Assembly (NCBI RefSeq): GCF_011927635.1
Contig: NZ_JAATJB010000003.1
Location: 124,001 to 188,000 of the forward strand
Source of the DNA: Sphingomonas trueperi
Lineage (GTDB): Bacteria; Pseudomonadota; Alphaproteobacteria; Sphingomonadales; Sphingomonadaceae
Reading direction: 5' to 3'
Length of the DNA stretch: 64,000 bases
Position numbers and translations under genes: made by a program. Shown in pieces: positions 7,429 to 21,036 of this stretch. The notes beneath the pieces were generated by a model. That model made no database searches, was not told the DNA's origin, and worked only from the letters and a program-made list of their open reading frames with translations. The number at the start of each line of letters is the position of its first letter. The stretch's first letter is position 1.

Positions 7429-8930
7429 GCGCGCCGCTTTCGCATGTCGCGATCATCGGCGGCGGCACCGCGGGCTGGATGGCGGCAGCCGCGCTGGGGC
7501 GGGTGCTCGATACGCGCGCGATCGCCATCACCCTGGTCGAGTCCGAGGCGATCGGCACGGTCGGCGTGGGCGAGGCGACGATCCCGCCGATCCAGGCGTT
7601 CAACGCGCTGCTCGGCATCGACGAGGGCGAGTTCCTCCGCGCGACCAAGGGCACGGCCAAGCTCGGCATCGAGTTCGTCGACTGGCGCGCGAAGGGTACG
7701 CGCTATTTCCACCCCTTCGGCATTCACGGAATCGATTTCGGCGGGATCCCGTTCGAGGCGCTGTGGCAGCGCGCGCGGCTGGCGGGCGTGGCGGCGCCGC
7801 TCGAGGCCTATTCGATCTGCGCCGAGGCGGCGCGGCTGGGCCGCTTCCAGCGCCCGGCGACCAGCGGCAAAAACCCGCTGACCCATCTCGGCTATGCCTA
7901 TCATTTCGATGCGGCGCTCTATGCCGGTTTCCTTCGCGAGAAGGCCGAGCAATGGGGCGTGCGGCGGCAGGAAGGCCGGATCGTCACCGTCGAGCGGGGC
8001 GAGGACGGCGCCATCGCGGGCGTGGTGCTGGAGGACGGCACCCGCATCGCCGCCGACTTCTACATCGACTGTTCCGGCTTCCGTTCGTTGCTGCTCGGCG
8101 AGGCGCTGGGCGTAGCGTTCGAGGATTGGGCGCAGTGGCTGCCCAACGACCGCGCCGTCGCGGTGCCGTGCGCGCTCGGCCCCGAGGGGCGCTCGCCCTT
8201 CACCCGCTCGACCGCGCGCGGGGCAGGGTGGCAATGGCGCATCCCCCTCCAGCACCGGGTCGGCAACGGGCTGGTCTATGCGAGCGCGCATTGCTCGGAT
8301 GCCGAGGCCGAGGCGGTGCTGCTCGGCAGCCTCGAAGGCACGCCGCTCGCCGAGCCGCGCCTGCTCCGCTTCCAGGCGGGGCGCCGCGCACGCTTCTGGG
8401 AGAAGAACTGCGTCGCGCTGGGGCTCGCCAGCGGCTTTCTCGAACCACTGGAGTCGACGAGCATCCATCTCGTCCAGGCGGGCATCGCGCGGCTGCTGGA
8501 AATGCTGCCGGTCGGCGGCGGCACGCCCGCCGACATCCGCCGCTACAACCGGCTGATGGCCACCGAGTTCGAGACGATCCGCGACTTCCTGATCCTCCAC
8601 TTCCACGCCACCGCGCGTGACGACACCGACTATTGGCGGCACCTGCGCAGCATGGAACTGCCCGATACGCTGGCGGAGCGCATCGCCATCTACCGCGCCA
8701 GCGGCCGGCTCTACCGCGAGGCGGACGAGCTGTTCTCCAAGACCAGTTGGCTGGCGGTGCTGCATGGGCAGGGGATCGACCCCAGCGGCTATGACCCGAT
8801 CGCCGACGGCATGCCGCGCGACGAAGCCGCCGCGCGGCTGGCGCGGATCGCCGAGGTGACCGCGCTGGCAGCGGCGCGGATGCCCACGCACGAGGCGTTC
8901 CTGCAGGAGAGCGGGGCGCTGCAACGATAA
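7425..8930 (+). CDS. Tryptophan-halogenase-family flavoprotein
   Basis: Belongs to the FAD-dependent tryptophan halogenase family, which makes HOCl from chloride, FADH2 and oxygen and halogenates a substrate bound next to an active-site lysine. The 501-residue protein shows the FAD motif IGGGTAGW (11-18), Lys79 in AKLGIEF at the catalytic lysine position, the WxWxIP signature (WQWRIP, 269-274), and Glu343 in EPLESTSIHL at the catalytic glutamate position. All hallmark residues are intact. Such proteins are common next to TonB receptors and glycosidases in sphingomonads and Caulobacter, where their substrate is unknown; no flavin reductase is encoded nearby. It sits between the receptor and the GH2 gene, so a link to glycan use is likely by context only. 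The product may not be a true halogenase. Confidence 0.85.
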   Translation: MSAPLSHVAIIGGGTAGWMAAAALGRVLDTRAIAITLVESEAIGTVGVGEATIPPIQAFNALLGIDEGEFLRATKGTAKLGIEFVDWRAKGTRYFHPFGIHGIDFGGIPFEALWQRARLAGVAAPLEAYSICAEAARLGRFQRPATSGKNPLTHLGYAYHFDAALYAGFLREKAEQWGVRRQEGRIVTVERGEDGAIAGVVLEDGTRIAADFYIDCSGFRSLLLGEALGVAFEDWAQWLPNDRAVAVPCALGPEGRSPFTRSTARGAGWQWRIPLQHRVGNGLVYASAHCSDAEAEAVLLGSLEGTPLAEPRLLRFQAGRRARFWEKNCVALGLASGFLEPLESTSIHLVQAGIARLLEMLPVGGGTPADIRRYNRLMATEFETIRDFLILHFHATARDDTDYWRHLRSMELPDTLAERIAIYRASGRLYREADELFSKTSWLAVLHGQGIDPSGYDPIADGMPRDEAAARLARIAEVTALAAARMPTHEAFLQESGALQR

Positions 8931-8960
8931 ATTACACGGAAATTACTCCGAGAAATTTGA

Positions 8961-13797
<4,837 letters not shown>

Positions 13798-13801
<4 letters not shown>

Positions 13802-15153
13802 GCAAGGCGGTCCTTCTGATGGTGGCGGCGGGCTTGCTCGCCGCCGCCGACGCGCCCGCGCCGCGCTGGGACGCGGCCGGCGACGGCAACCCGCTGCTCC
13901 CCGGCTATTTCGCCGATCCCTCGATCGTGCGCGATGGCGGGAAGTGGTACATCTATGCCACCATCGATCCCTGGGGCGCCGACACGCTGGGGATGTGGAC
14001 CTCCGCCAACGGCCGCGACTGGACCTTCTCCACGCCGGCTTGGCCGACCAAGGCGGCGGCGACCAGCCCGACCTCGGGGGACTCCAAGGTCTGGGCGCCG
14101 TCGGTCGTCAAGGCGAAGAACGGGCGCTGGTACATGTATGTGTCAGTGGGGTCGGAGGTGTGGGTGGGCAGCGCCCCGTCGCCGGCCGGGCCCTGGGCCG
14201 ATGCGCATGGCGGCAAGCCGCTGATCGCCAAGGGTTTCGCCCCCGCCTATCACATGATCGACGCCGAAGCGTTCGTCGACGACGACGGCACCGCCTACCT
14301 CTACTGGGGCTCGGGCCTCAACTGGACCAACGGCCACTGCTTCGTCGTCAAGCTCAAGCCGGACATGGTCAGCTTCGACGGCGAGCCCAAGGACGTCACC
14401 CCCGCCAATTACTTCGAGGGCCCGTTCCTCGTGAAGGCGGGGCGGCACTATGTCCTCACCTACAGCGACGGCAAGACGACCGAGGACACCTACAAGGTCC
14501 GCTACGCCATCGGCGACACGCCCCTCGGGCCGTTCCGCGAGGGGCCGGACAGCCCGATCCTGTCCACCGACAAGACCCGCGACGTGATCAGCCCCGGCCA
14601 TCACGCGATCTTCCGCGTCGGGAGCCAGCCCTATATCCTCTACCATCGCCAGTCGCTGCCCTGGCCGCGGCCGGGCGACGATGCGACGCTGCGCCAGATC
14701 GCCGTCGATCCGCTGACGATCCATGAGGACGGCAGCATTGCGAAGGTGACGCCGAGCCATGGCAGCGCGGTGACGGGCTTCGTTGCTCGCCGCACGCGCG
14801 GCCTGCCGGTTACGCTCAAGGGCGCGGCCGTGGATGTGGTGCATGCGGCCGAACGGGCAGGGGACGACAACTATGCGACGCTCTGGCGCCCGGCGCCCGG
14901 CGCAGCGCCGTTGCTGGTCGCCGATCTCGGCAAGGTGCGCACGGTCCGCACGACACAGCTACGGATGGAATATGCCCACCGCAGCTACGACGTCGCGATT
15001 GAGGCCTCGGTCGATGGCACGCATTGGCGCCAGGTGGCGGCCAAGCCCGACGCGAGCGGCTCGCCCATCGCGCTGCCGCTGAACGTGTCCGCCCGTTATC
15101 TCCGCCTGCGCGTGCCCGCAGGTGCCGGCGTGTGGGAGTGGCAGCTCTTCTGA
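13798..15153 (+). CDS. GH43 glycosidase with C-terminal F5/8C (CBM32-like) domain, exported
   Basis: Probable exo-acting arabinofuranosidase or beta-1,3-galactosidase, the two GH43 activities that fit an arabinogalactan locus. It has 451 residues and a short signal peptide (1-17). A five-bladed propeller follows, with catalytic base Asp40 in YFADPSIV, pKa-setting Asp155 in MIDAEAF and acid Glu207 in YFEGPF. The last ~110 residues (DVVHAAERAGDDNYATLW ... RYLRLRVPAG) read as a discoidin/F5-8C-type sugar-binding domain. It starts with GTG inside the GH51 stop (GTGA). The stop codon lies in the stem of a small 7-bp hairpin. It is the last gene of the locus. Specificity between the two activities cannot be settled here. 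Confidence 0.87.
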
Positions 15154-15255
15154 TCGGCAGCATCGATCAGGGGCGAAACAAAAAATGTTGCGGCGCGAGG
15201 CCGTCCCATGCGTTAGGCGGGCGGACAAGCTTTCCAATTCCAAGAGGAGCATGAC

Positions 15256-15879
15256 ATGGCCTTCGAACTTCCCGAACTGCCGTACGCCAAGGACGCGCTC
15301 GCGCCGCACATGTCGGCCGAGACCTTCGACTATCACCATGGCAAGCATCACAAGGCCTATGTCGACAACTGCAACAAGCTGGTTGCCGATATTCCCGAGC
15401 TGGCCGGCGCCAAGCTCACCGACGTGATCGCCTATGCCAAGGAGAAGGGCAACAAGGGCCTGTTCAACAACAGCTCGCAGATCTGGAACCACAGCTTCTT
15501 CTGGCAGTGCCTGACGCCCAACTATGCGGCGCCCACCGGCAAGCTGGCCGAGATGATCACCCGCGACTTCGGCAGCCAGGAAGCGCTGGTCGAGAAGCTG
15601 AAGGCGGAATCGGTCGGCCACTTCGCCAGCGGCTGGGGCTGGCTGGTGCTCGACGGCGACACGCTGAAGGTCACCTCGTTCCATGACGGCGATTCGCCCG
15701 TCGCGCACGGCGTGAAGCCGCTGTTCACGATCGACGTGTGGGAACACGCCTATTACATCGACTATCGCAACGCGCGCCCGTCGTTCGTCGATACCATCCT
15801 GACCAAGCTGGCGAACTGGGAGTTCGTCGCGCAGAACCTCGACGGCGAAGGCGCCGCCCGCGCCGACCAGCAGGGCTGA
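15256..15879 (+). CDS. sodB: Superoxide dismutase, Fe/Mn family
   Basis: Converts superoxide to peroxide and oxygen in the cytoplasm. The 207-residue protein has a full family fold. Metal ligands are His27 (FDYHHGKHH), His79 (WNHSFFW), Asp160 and His164 (IDVWEHAYYIDYRN). The LFNNSSQIWNHSFFW and GHFASGWGWL segments are more typical of the iron form, but metal preference is inferred. A ribosome site AAGAGGAG precedes the ATG. It is a stand-alone gene between the carbohydrate locus and convergent minus-strand genes, and a stem-loop follows. Confidence 0.95.
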   Translation: MAFELPELPYAKDALAPHMSAETFDYHHGKHHKAYVDNCNKLVADIPELAGAKLTDVIAYAKEKGNKGLFNNSSQIWNHSFFWQCLTPNYAAPTGKLAEMITRDFGSQEALVEKLKAESVGHFASGWGWLVLDGDTLKVTSFHDGDSPVAHGVKPLFTIDVWEHAYYIDYRNARPSFVDTILTKLANWEFVAQNLDGEGAARADQQG

Positions 15880-15890
15880 GGCCTTCCGGT

Positions 15891-15917
15891 CCTTCCGCCC
15901 GGTATCCGGGCGGAGGG
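15891..15917. terminator. Stem-loop between convergent sodB and ClC genes
   Basis: TCCGCCCGG pairs with CCGGGCGGA around TAT, and further pairing extends the stem to about 12 bp. It fills the 39-bp gap between two stop codons. There is no T-run on either side, so its strength as a terminator is uncertain. Confidence 0.5.
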
Positions 15918-15918
15918 A

Positions 15919-17676
15919 TCAACTTTCCCCGTACAAGTCGCGCTGGGCCTTTTCCAGCTCCTCGGCATAGCGGCGGCGTGCATGGCTTTCGGTGATGAGC
16001 CCCAGCACCTGCCCGTCGCTTGCAAGCACCGCCAGATCGTCCGCCACGCTCGCGTCGAAGGCTTCGAGCACTTCCGCGATCGTCATGTCCGGCGACAATG
16101 CGCGATCCGCGAACTTCGCCATGCTGCCGACGCGCTCCGCCTGATCCGCGGAGGGGCTCCACACGGCGGCGGTCTCGGCGATCCCGGCATAATGACCTTG
16201 GGCATCGAGCAGCACGACGCGCTTGGTCGAGCCCAGCGGGAAGCGCGCGCGGAAGCTCGCGATGTCGGTGTCGGCAGCGATGGTCGCCACGTCGCGGCGC
16301 ATCATCCGCGCGGCGCTGAGCGCGCGGACCCAGCCCACGTCGCGGCCGCTGCGCAGCGTCTCGCCGCGCAGGTGCAGCCGCCAGGTCGAGAAGCTGTAGC
16401 CGAACAGCTCGCGCACGATCGTGCTGGCGATCAGAGTCGCGGCGATGGTGACCCCGGTGATGCTGAAGTCGTGGGTCACTTCCAGCACCAGCAGCGACAT
16501 CGTCATCGGCCCCCCGACCACAGCCACCGCGAGCGCCGCCATGCCGACCACCGCCGCATCGTCAGGCGCGAGATGGTGGAGGCCGGGAATCTCGGCCAGC
16601 GTCAGCTGGTAGAAGCGCCCGATCAGCGCGCCGAGGAACAGCGAGGCGAAGAACAGCCCGCCGCGAAAGCCGAAGCCGAGCGACACCGCCGAACCGAGCA
16701 GCTTGAGCAGGATCACCACGCCGAGCGAAGCGAGCGTCGCAGATGCGGCGAGGTTGATGTCCAGCGCGCCGTGGCCGCTCGACAGCACCTGCGGGGATAG
16801 CAGGGCGAGCGGCATCATTAGCACGCCGCCGATCAGCGGCGTCCAAGGCGGCGTGATCGGGCTGCGGCGCACCGCCGCCTCGACCAGCGATACCAGCCGC
16901 ATCAGCGCGATGCCGAAGCCGGCGCAGAGTACCCCGAGCACCGCGTAGAGCAGATAGTCGGCGGTGCCGATCGCATGCGCCCCGCCCGCGCTGATCACAT
17001 ATGGGTGGATGCCAAGCGTGCGCGCGATGGTCGCGGCGGTCAGCGAGGCGAGTACCACCGGCGCGACGATCGCAGGCGTGTAGGCGCCCAGCACGATCTC
17101 GAAGGCATAGAAGGCGCCGGTGAGCGGCGCGCCGAACGCCGCGCCCAGGCCTGCGCCCGCGCCGGCTGCCATCAGCGTGCGCAGGTCCGCGCGGCGCAGT
17201 TTCAGCCGCTGGCCAAGCAGCGAGGCGAGCCCGCCGCCCGCCTGCGCATAGGCCGCCTCCAGCCCCACCGAGGCGCCGAAGCCGTTGGAGAGCAACGTTT
17301 GGCCCACAACGGTGGCCGTATCCCGCGCCGGGATGCGGCCGCCGTGCAGCGCATTGGCCTCGACCACGTCGATGGTCTTGCGACGACGAAGCAGCCACAG
17401 CGTTAGGCCGAGCAGTGCACCGCCGATGGGCAGTGCCAGCAACCGCAAGGGCGCGATATGGCTCGCGGCGCTCAGATGCTCGCCGAGCGCCAGCCCGAAC
17501 AGCACGCGCTGCATCCCGCGCGCGCTTTGTCCGATTGCAATGGCGGCAAGGCTCGCCGCCGCGCCGACGCCGATCGCCAGCAGCAGGAACAGCAGCGTGT
17601 TCGAGCGGATCTGCCGGCGCAGTCCGTTCGCCGCGCGCACCGCGTGGAAGGTGGCCGGGTGGCGCGGCAGGCCCAT
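15919..17676 (-). CDS. ClC-family chloride channel or H+/Cl- antiporter with CBS pair
   Basis: Inner-membrane anion transporter. The 585-residue protein starts with about ten hydrophobic segments (from residue 26). It has GASVGLEAAYAQ at the position of the GxEGP selectivity motif, with gating Glu140 kept but the following Gly-Pro replaced by Ala-Ala. GFGFRGGLFFASLFLGA matches the second filter helix. The last ~150 residues form two CBS repeats (RMMRRDVATIAADTDI and DRALSPDMTIAEVLEAFDASVADDLAVL), which in related channels bind adenosine nucleotides. It lies 7 bp downstream of ispZ on the same strand and could be co-transcribed with mtaB-ftsY-ispZ. Confidence 0.87.
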   Translation of the reverse strand: MGLPRHPATFHAVRAANGLRRQIRSNTLLFLLLAIGVGAAASLAAIAIGQSARGMQRVLFGLALGEHLSAASHIAPLRLLALPIGGALLGLTLWLLRRRKTIDVVEANALHGGRIPARDTATVVGQTLLSNGFGASVGLEAAYAQAGGGLASLLGQRLKLRRADLRTLMAAGAGAGLGAAFGAPLTGAFYAFEIVLGAYTPAIVAPVVLASLTAATIARTLGIHPYVISAGGAHAIGTADYLLYAVLGVLCAGFGIALMRLVSLVEAAVRRSPITPPWTPLIGGVLMMPLALLSPQVLSSGHGALDINLAASATLASLGVVILLKLLGSAVSLGFGFRGGLFFASLFLGALIGRFYQLTLAEIPGLHHLAPDDAAVVGMAALAVAVVGGPMTMSLLVLEVTHDFSITGVTIAATLIASTIVRELFGYSFSTWRLHLRGETLRSGRDVGWVRALSAARMMRRDVATIAADTDIASFRARFPLGSTKRVVLLDAQGHYAGIAETAAVWSPSADQAERVGSMAKFADRALSPDMTIAEVLEAFDASVADDLAVLASDGQVLGLITESHARRRYAEELEKAQRDLYGES

Positions 17677-17683
17677 CGCGCGA

Positions 17684-18307
17684 TCAGCCTTCCGGCGGGA
17701 CGGGCGCGTCCTCGGGCTTCTCCAGCTGCAGGCCGTGGCGGAGCAGCATCGGAATATTGGCGATGGCGAACACCAGCGTCAGCGGGATCACCACCCAGGT
17801 CTTGAAGGTCACCCAGCGGTCCCAGTCGAGCATGTGGCGCATGACTTCGTTGAGCACGGCCATCGCGACGAAGAAGATCGTCCAGTTGATCGTCAGCAGC
17901 CGCCAGCCCTTGGCGCTGAGCCCCGGATAGGCGGATTCGAGCATCGTCTGGAGCAGCGGCTTGTTGGTGATCAGGCCATAGCCGAGGATCACCGCGAACA
18001 TCGCATAGACGATGGTCGGCTTGACCTGGATGAAGGTCTGGTCGTGATAATAGAGGGTCAGCCCGCCGAACACGAGCACCAGCACGCCGGTGATCCACAG
18101 CATCGGCGAGACGTGGCGGGTCTTCCACCACGACACCGCGATTGCCGCCGCCATCGCGATCATGAAGGCGAGGGTGGCGGTGAAGATGCGCTGGAGCTGG
18201 ACGCCCGGCGCGAGGCTGTTGACCGCGAAGAACACGATCAGCGGGCCGTAATCCAGCGCCATGCGCAGGCCGGCAGAGGCCTTGGGGCGGGCGGCTGAAT
18301 CAGCCAT
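17684..18307 (-). CDS. yciB: Septation protein A (IspZ/YciB family)
   Basis: Inner-membrane protein of the IspZ/YciB family, linked to cell-envelope synthesis and intracellular septation in other bacteria. It has 207 residues with five or six hydrophobic helices. Family segments include YGPLIVFFAVNS near 20, KPTIVYAMFAVILGYG near 97, and the NWTIFFVAMAVLNEVMRH stretch near 141. The start overlaps the ftsY stop by 8 bases. The mtaB-ftsY-ispZ order is a common alphaproteobacterial cluster. Confidence 0.9.
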   Translation of the reverse strand: MADSAARPKASAGLRMALDYGPLIVFFAVNSLAPGVQLQRIFTATLAFMIAMAAAIAVSWWKTRHVSPMLWITGVLVLVFGGLTLYYHDQTFIQVKPTIVYAMFAVILGYGLITNKPLLQTMLESAYPGLSAKGWRLLTINWTIFFVAMAVLNEVMRHMLDWDRWVTFKTWVVIPLTLVFAIANIPMLLRHGLQLEKPEDAPVPPEG

Positions 18308-19235
18308 GGGTCAGTTCCTCCACGCCGGCGATGATGCGGGCGACCTCGACCGGATCGAAGCCGCGCAAATCGTCGACCTTCTCGCCGACTCCGATCGCGT
18401 GGATCGGCAGGCCGTATTTCTCCGCCGCCGCGACGAGCACGCCGCCGCGCGCGGTGCCGTCGAGCTTGGTCATGACCAGGCCGGTGACGCCCGCCACTTC
18501 CTTGAACACCTCGATCTGGTTGAGCGCGTTCTGGCCGGTGGTGGCGTCGAGCACCAGCACCACGTCGTGCGGCGCAGCTGGATTGAGGCGGCCGAGCACG
18601 CGGCGGACCTTGGCCAGCTCGTCCATCAGCTCGCGCTTGTTCTGCAGGCGGCCGGCGGTGTCGACGATCAGCACGTCGGTGCCGATCTCGGTCGCGCGCT
18701 TGACCGCCTCGAACACGATGCCCGCCGCATCGCCGCCCTCTGCGCCCGAGACGATCGGCACGCCGATCCGATCGGCCCAGGTCTTGAGCTGGCCGATCGC
18801 GGCGGCGCGGAAGGTGTCGCCGGCCGCGACCATCACGCTGTAATCCTGCTCGAGCAACTGGTTGGCGAGCTTGGCGATCGTCGTCGTCTTGCCCGAACCG
18901 TTGACGCCGATGACGAGGATCACCTGCGGGCGCGGGAACGCCTCGATCTCCAGCGGCTTGGCGACCGGCTCCAGCACCTTGGCGACTTCCTCGGCGACGA
19001 TCACGCGGATGCCGAGTTCTTCGAGGTTGCGCTCGAACTGCCCCTCGGCAAGCCGCGCGCGCACCTTGGCGGCGGTGGCGGGGCCGAGATCCGAGGCGAT
19101 CAGCGCCTCCTCGATCTCGTCCAGCGTTGCCTCGTCCAGCCGGGCGAGCGACAGGCCGGCGAGGTTGCCGAGCAGCCGATCCGACGTCTTGCGAAAGCCG
19201 CCGAGCAGCTTTTCATGCCAGCCGGGCCCGCTCAT
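18300..19235 (-). CDS. ftsY: Signal recognition particle receptor FtsY
   Basis: GTPase that docks SRP-ribosome complexes at the inner membrane. It has 311 residues, consisting of just the NG domain with almost no acidic A domain, as in many alphaproteobacteria. The P-loop GVNGSGKT is at 110-117. It is followed by the DTAGRLQNKRELMDEL G3 region and TKLDGTARGG for G4. The start overlaps the mtaB stop (ATGA). Its partner Ffh is encoded about 3.6 kb away in the opposite direction. Confidence 0.96.
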   Translation of the reverse strand: MSGPGWHEKLLGGFRKTSDRLLGNLAGLSLARLDEATLDEIEEALIASDLGPATAAKVRARLAEGQFERNLEELGIRVIVAEEVAKVLEPVAKPLEIEAFPRPQVILVIGVNGSGKTTTIAKLANQLLEQDYSVMVAAGDTFRAAAIGQLKTWADRIGVPIVSGAEGGDAAGIVFEAVKRATEIGTDVLIVDTAGRLQNKRELMDELAKVRRVLGRLNPAAPHDVVLVLDATTGQNALNQIEVFKEVAGVTGLVMTKLDGTARGGVLVAAAEKYGLPIHAIGVGEKVDDLRGFDPVEVARIIAGVEELTHG

Positions 19236-20458
19236 GCGACCAGCTTTCCGTCTTCGACGCGTGCAATCGTCACGTTCACCGTTTCTCCAGTCTGCCGAGG
19301 GGCGGTCAGCCGCACCTCGGCGAAATTCTCTGCATGGCCGCGGTCGCCCGGGCGCTCGACCAGCACCTGCTGGCGGCTGCCGACCAGGGTTTCCAGCCAG
19401 CTTGCCCGCTGCTCGGCCGCCGCCGCGCGCAGCCGGGCGGCGCGGTCGCGGATCGTGGCGGGGGCCACCTGCGGCATGCGCGCGGCGGGCGTGCCGGCGC
19501 GCGGGCTATAGGGGAAGATGTGTGCATGCACCACGCCGCAATCGCCAATAAGGGCGAGGGTGTTGGCGAACATTGTCTCGTCTTCGGTCGGAAAACCTGC
19601 GATCAGATCGGCGCCGATGGCGATCTCGGGCCGTGCGGCGCGGAGACGTTCGGCCAGCACCACCGACTGCGCCCGGGCATGGCGGCGCTTCATCCGCTTG
19701 AGGATCATGTCGTCGCCCGCCTGGAGCGAGAGATGGACGTGCGGCATCACGCGCGGTTCCTGGGTAAGAAGCGCGAACAGCCGGTCGTCGACTTCGATTC
19801 CGTCGAGCGAGGAGAGCCGCAGCCGCTGAAGGCGGGGTACGTGGCGGAGGATGCGCTCGACCAGCGAGCCCAGCGTCGGGCTGCCCGGCAGGTCGTGGCC
19901 GTAGCTGGTGAGATCGACGCCGGTCAGCACGACTTCGCCATGCGCCTCGGCGAGCATCGCGATCCGGTCGATCACCGCGCCCGCCGGCACCGAGCGGCTG
20001 TTCCCGCGACCATAGGGGATCGCGCAGAAGGTGCAGCGATGGTCGCAGCCATTCTGCACCTCCACGAAGGCGCGCGCATGGGTGGAGAAGCTGGCGGCGA
20101 GGTGCGGCGCGGTCTCGCGCACGGCGAGGATATCCTGCACCTGCACCTTCGCCTCGGACGCCCAGGCTTGCGGAAGCAGCTTCTCGGCATTGCCGATCAC
20201 CCGGTCCACCTCGGGCATCGCCGCAAAGGCTGCGGGGTCGATCTGCGCCGCGCAGCCGGTGACGACCAGTTCCGCCTCGGGGCGTTCGCGGCGCGCGCGG
20301 CGGATCGCCTGGCGGGTCTGCTTCACCGCTTCGTTGGTCACGGCGCAGCTGTTCACCACGATCGCGTCTCGCCCCGTCAGCAGGGCACGGATCGACTCAC
20401 CTTCGGCTAGGTTCAGCCGGCAACCCATGTTAAGGATGAGAGGCGAGGAGAGGGACAT
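19232..20458 (-). CDS. mtaB: tRNA t6A37 methylthiotransferase MtaB
   Basis: Radical-SAM enzyme that adds a 2-methylthio group to t6A37 of ANN-decoding tRNAs. It has 408 residues. The N-terminal MTTase domain supplies Cys13, Cys38 and Cys69 for the auxiliary Fe-S cluster. The radical SAM core has the CxxxCxxC motif CDHRCTFC (Cys138, 142, 145). A C-terminal TRAM-like domain ends the protein. Its ATG shares its first base with the TTG start of the divergent DUF924 gene, so each promoter must lie inside the other gene's coding sequence. Confidence 0.94.
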   Translation of the reverse strand: MSLSSPLILNMGCRLNLAEGESIRALLTGRDAIVVNSCAVTNEAVKQTRQAIRRARRERPEAELVVTGCAAQIDPAAFAAMPEVDRVIGNAEKLLPQAWASEAKVQVQDILAVRETAPHLAASFSTHARAFVEVQNGCDHRCTFCAIPYGRGNSRSVPAGAVIDRIAMLAEAHGEVVLTGVDLTSYGHDLPGSPTLGSLVERILRHVPRLQRLRLSSLDGIEVDDRLFALLTQEPRVMPHVHLSLQAGDDMILKRMKRRHARAQSVVLAERLRAARPEIAIGADLIAGFPTEDETMFANTLALIGDCGVVHAHIFPYSPRAGTPAARMPQVAPATIRDRAARLRAAAAEQRASWLETLVGSRQQVLVERPGDRGHAENFAEVRLTAPRQTGETVNVTIARVEDGKLVA

Positions 20459-21036
20459 TGGCCAGCGATCTAAGGACGCCGACCGCAGAAGTCCAACACC
20501 AGGCGGGCCAAGTGCTGGCCTTCTGGTTCGATGCGCTGCTGCCCGAACAATGGTTCCTGAAGTCCGAGGGCGTGGACCGCGAGATCGCCGACTTGTTCGG
20601 AGATCTTCGCGATCGCGTGCTGGCGAGCGACGCGGCGGGCTGGGGCGAGGATCCCGAAACGCTGCTCGCCGCCACCCTTCTGCTCGACCAGTTCTCGCGC
20701 AACATCCACCGCGGGCAGGCCGAGGCGTTCGCGGGCGATCCGCTCGCGCAGCAGCTGGCGTCGTCGGCGGTCGAACGCGGTTGGGATCGCCGCATGACCA
20801 AGGAGCAGCGCCAGTTCCTGTACCTGCCGTTCGAGCATGCCGAGGATGCCGAGCTCCAGGAACTCAGCCTGCGCTGCTTCGCCAGCCTCGAAGACGACAC
20901 ACTGATGGCCTATGCCCGCGATCATGCCGAGGTCTTTCACCGCTTCGGCCGCTTCCCGGGCCGCAACGAGGCGCTGGGGCGGATCTCCACGCCCGATGAG
21001 CTCGACTATCTCAGCCAGCCTGGAGCTGGCTGGTAG
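20458..21036 (+). CDS. DUF924 family protein
   Basis: Soluble, mostly alpha-helical protein of unknown function from the DUF924 family. The 192-residue protein has VLAFWFDALLPEQWF near 19, LLLDQFSRNIHRG near 75 and QRQFLYLPFEHAEDAELQ near 117, the family's best conserved segments. The family has a TPR-like fold. The start is TTG with GGAGAGGG 4-6 bases upstream; a GTG 18 codons later would still keep the conserved core. The 3' end overlaps the convergent GGDEF/EAL gene by 26 bases. Confidence 0.82.
   Translation: MASDLRTPTAEVQHQAGQVLAFWFDALLPEQWFLKSEGVDREIADLFGDLRDRVLASDAAGWGEDPETLLAATLLLDQFSRNIHRGQAEAFAGDPLAQQLASSAVERGWDRRMTKEQRQFLYLPFEHAEDAELQELSLRCFASLEDDTLMAYARDHAEVFHRFGRFPGRNEALGRISTPDELDYLSQPGAGW

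Noticed and set aside
15150-15170. CTGATCG...CGATCAG hairpin as terminator of the GH43 gene
   Set aside because: Stem of only 7 bp, contains the stop codon, and is followed by A-rich rather than T-rich sequence.
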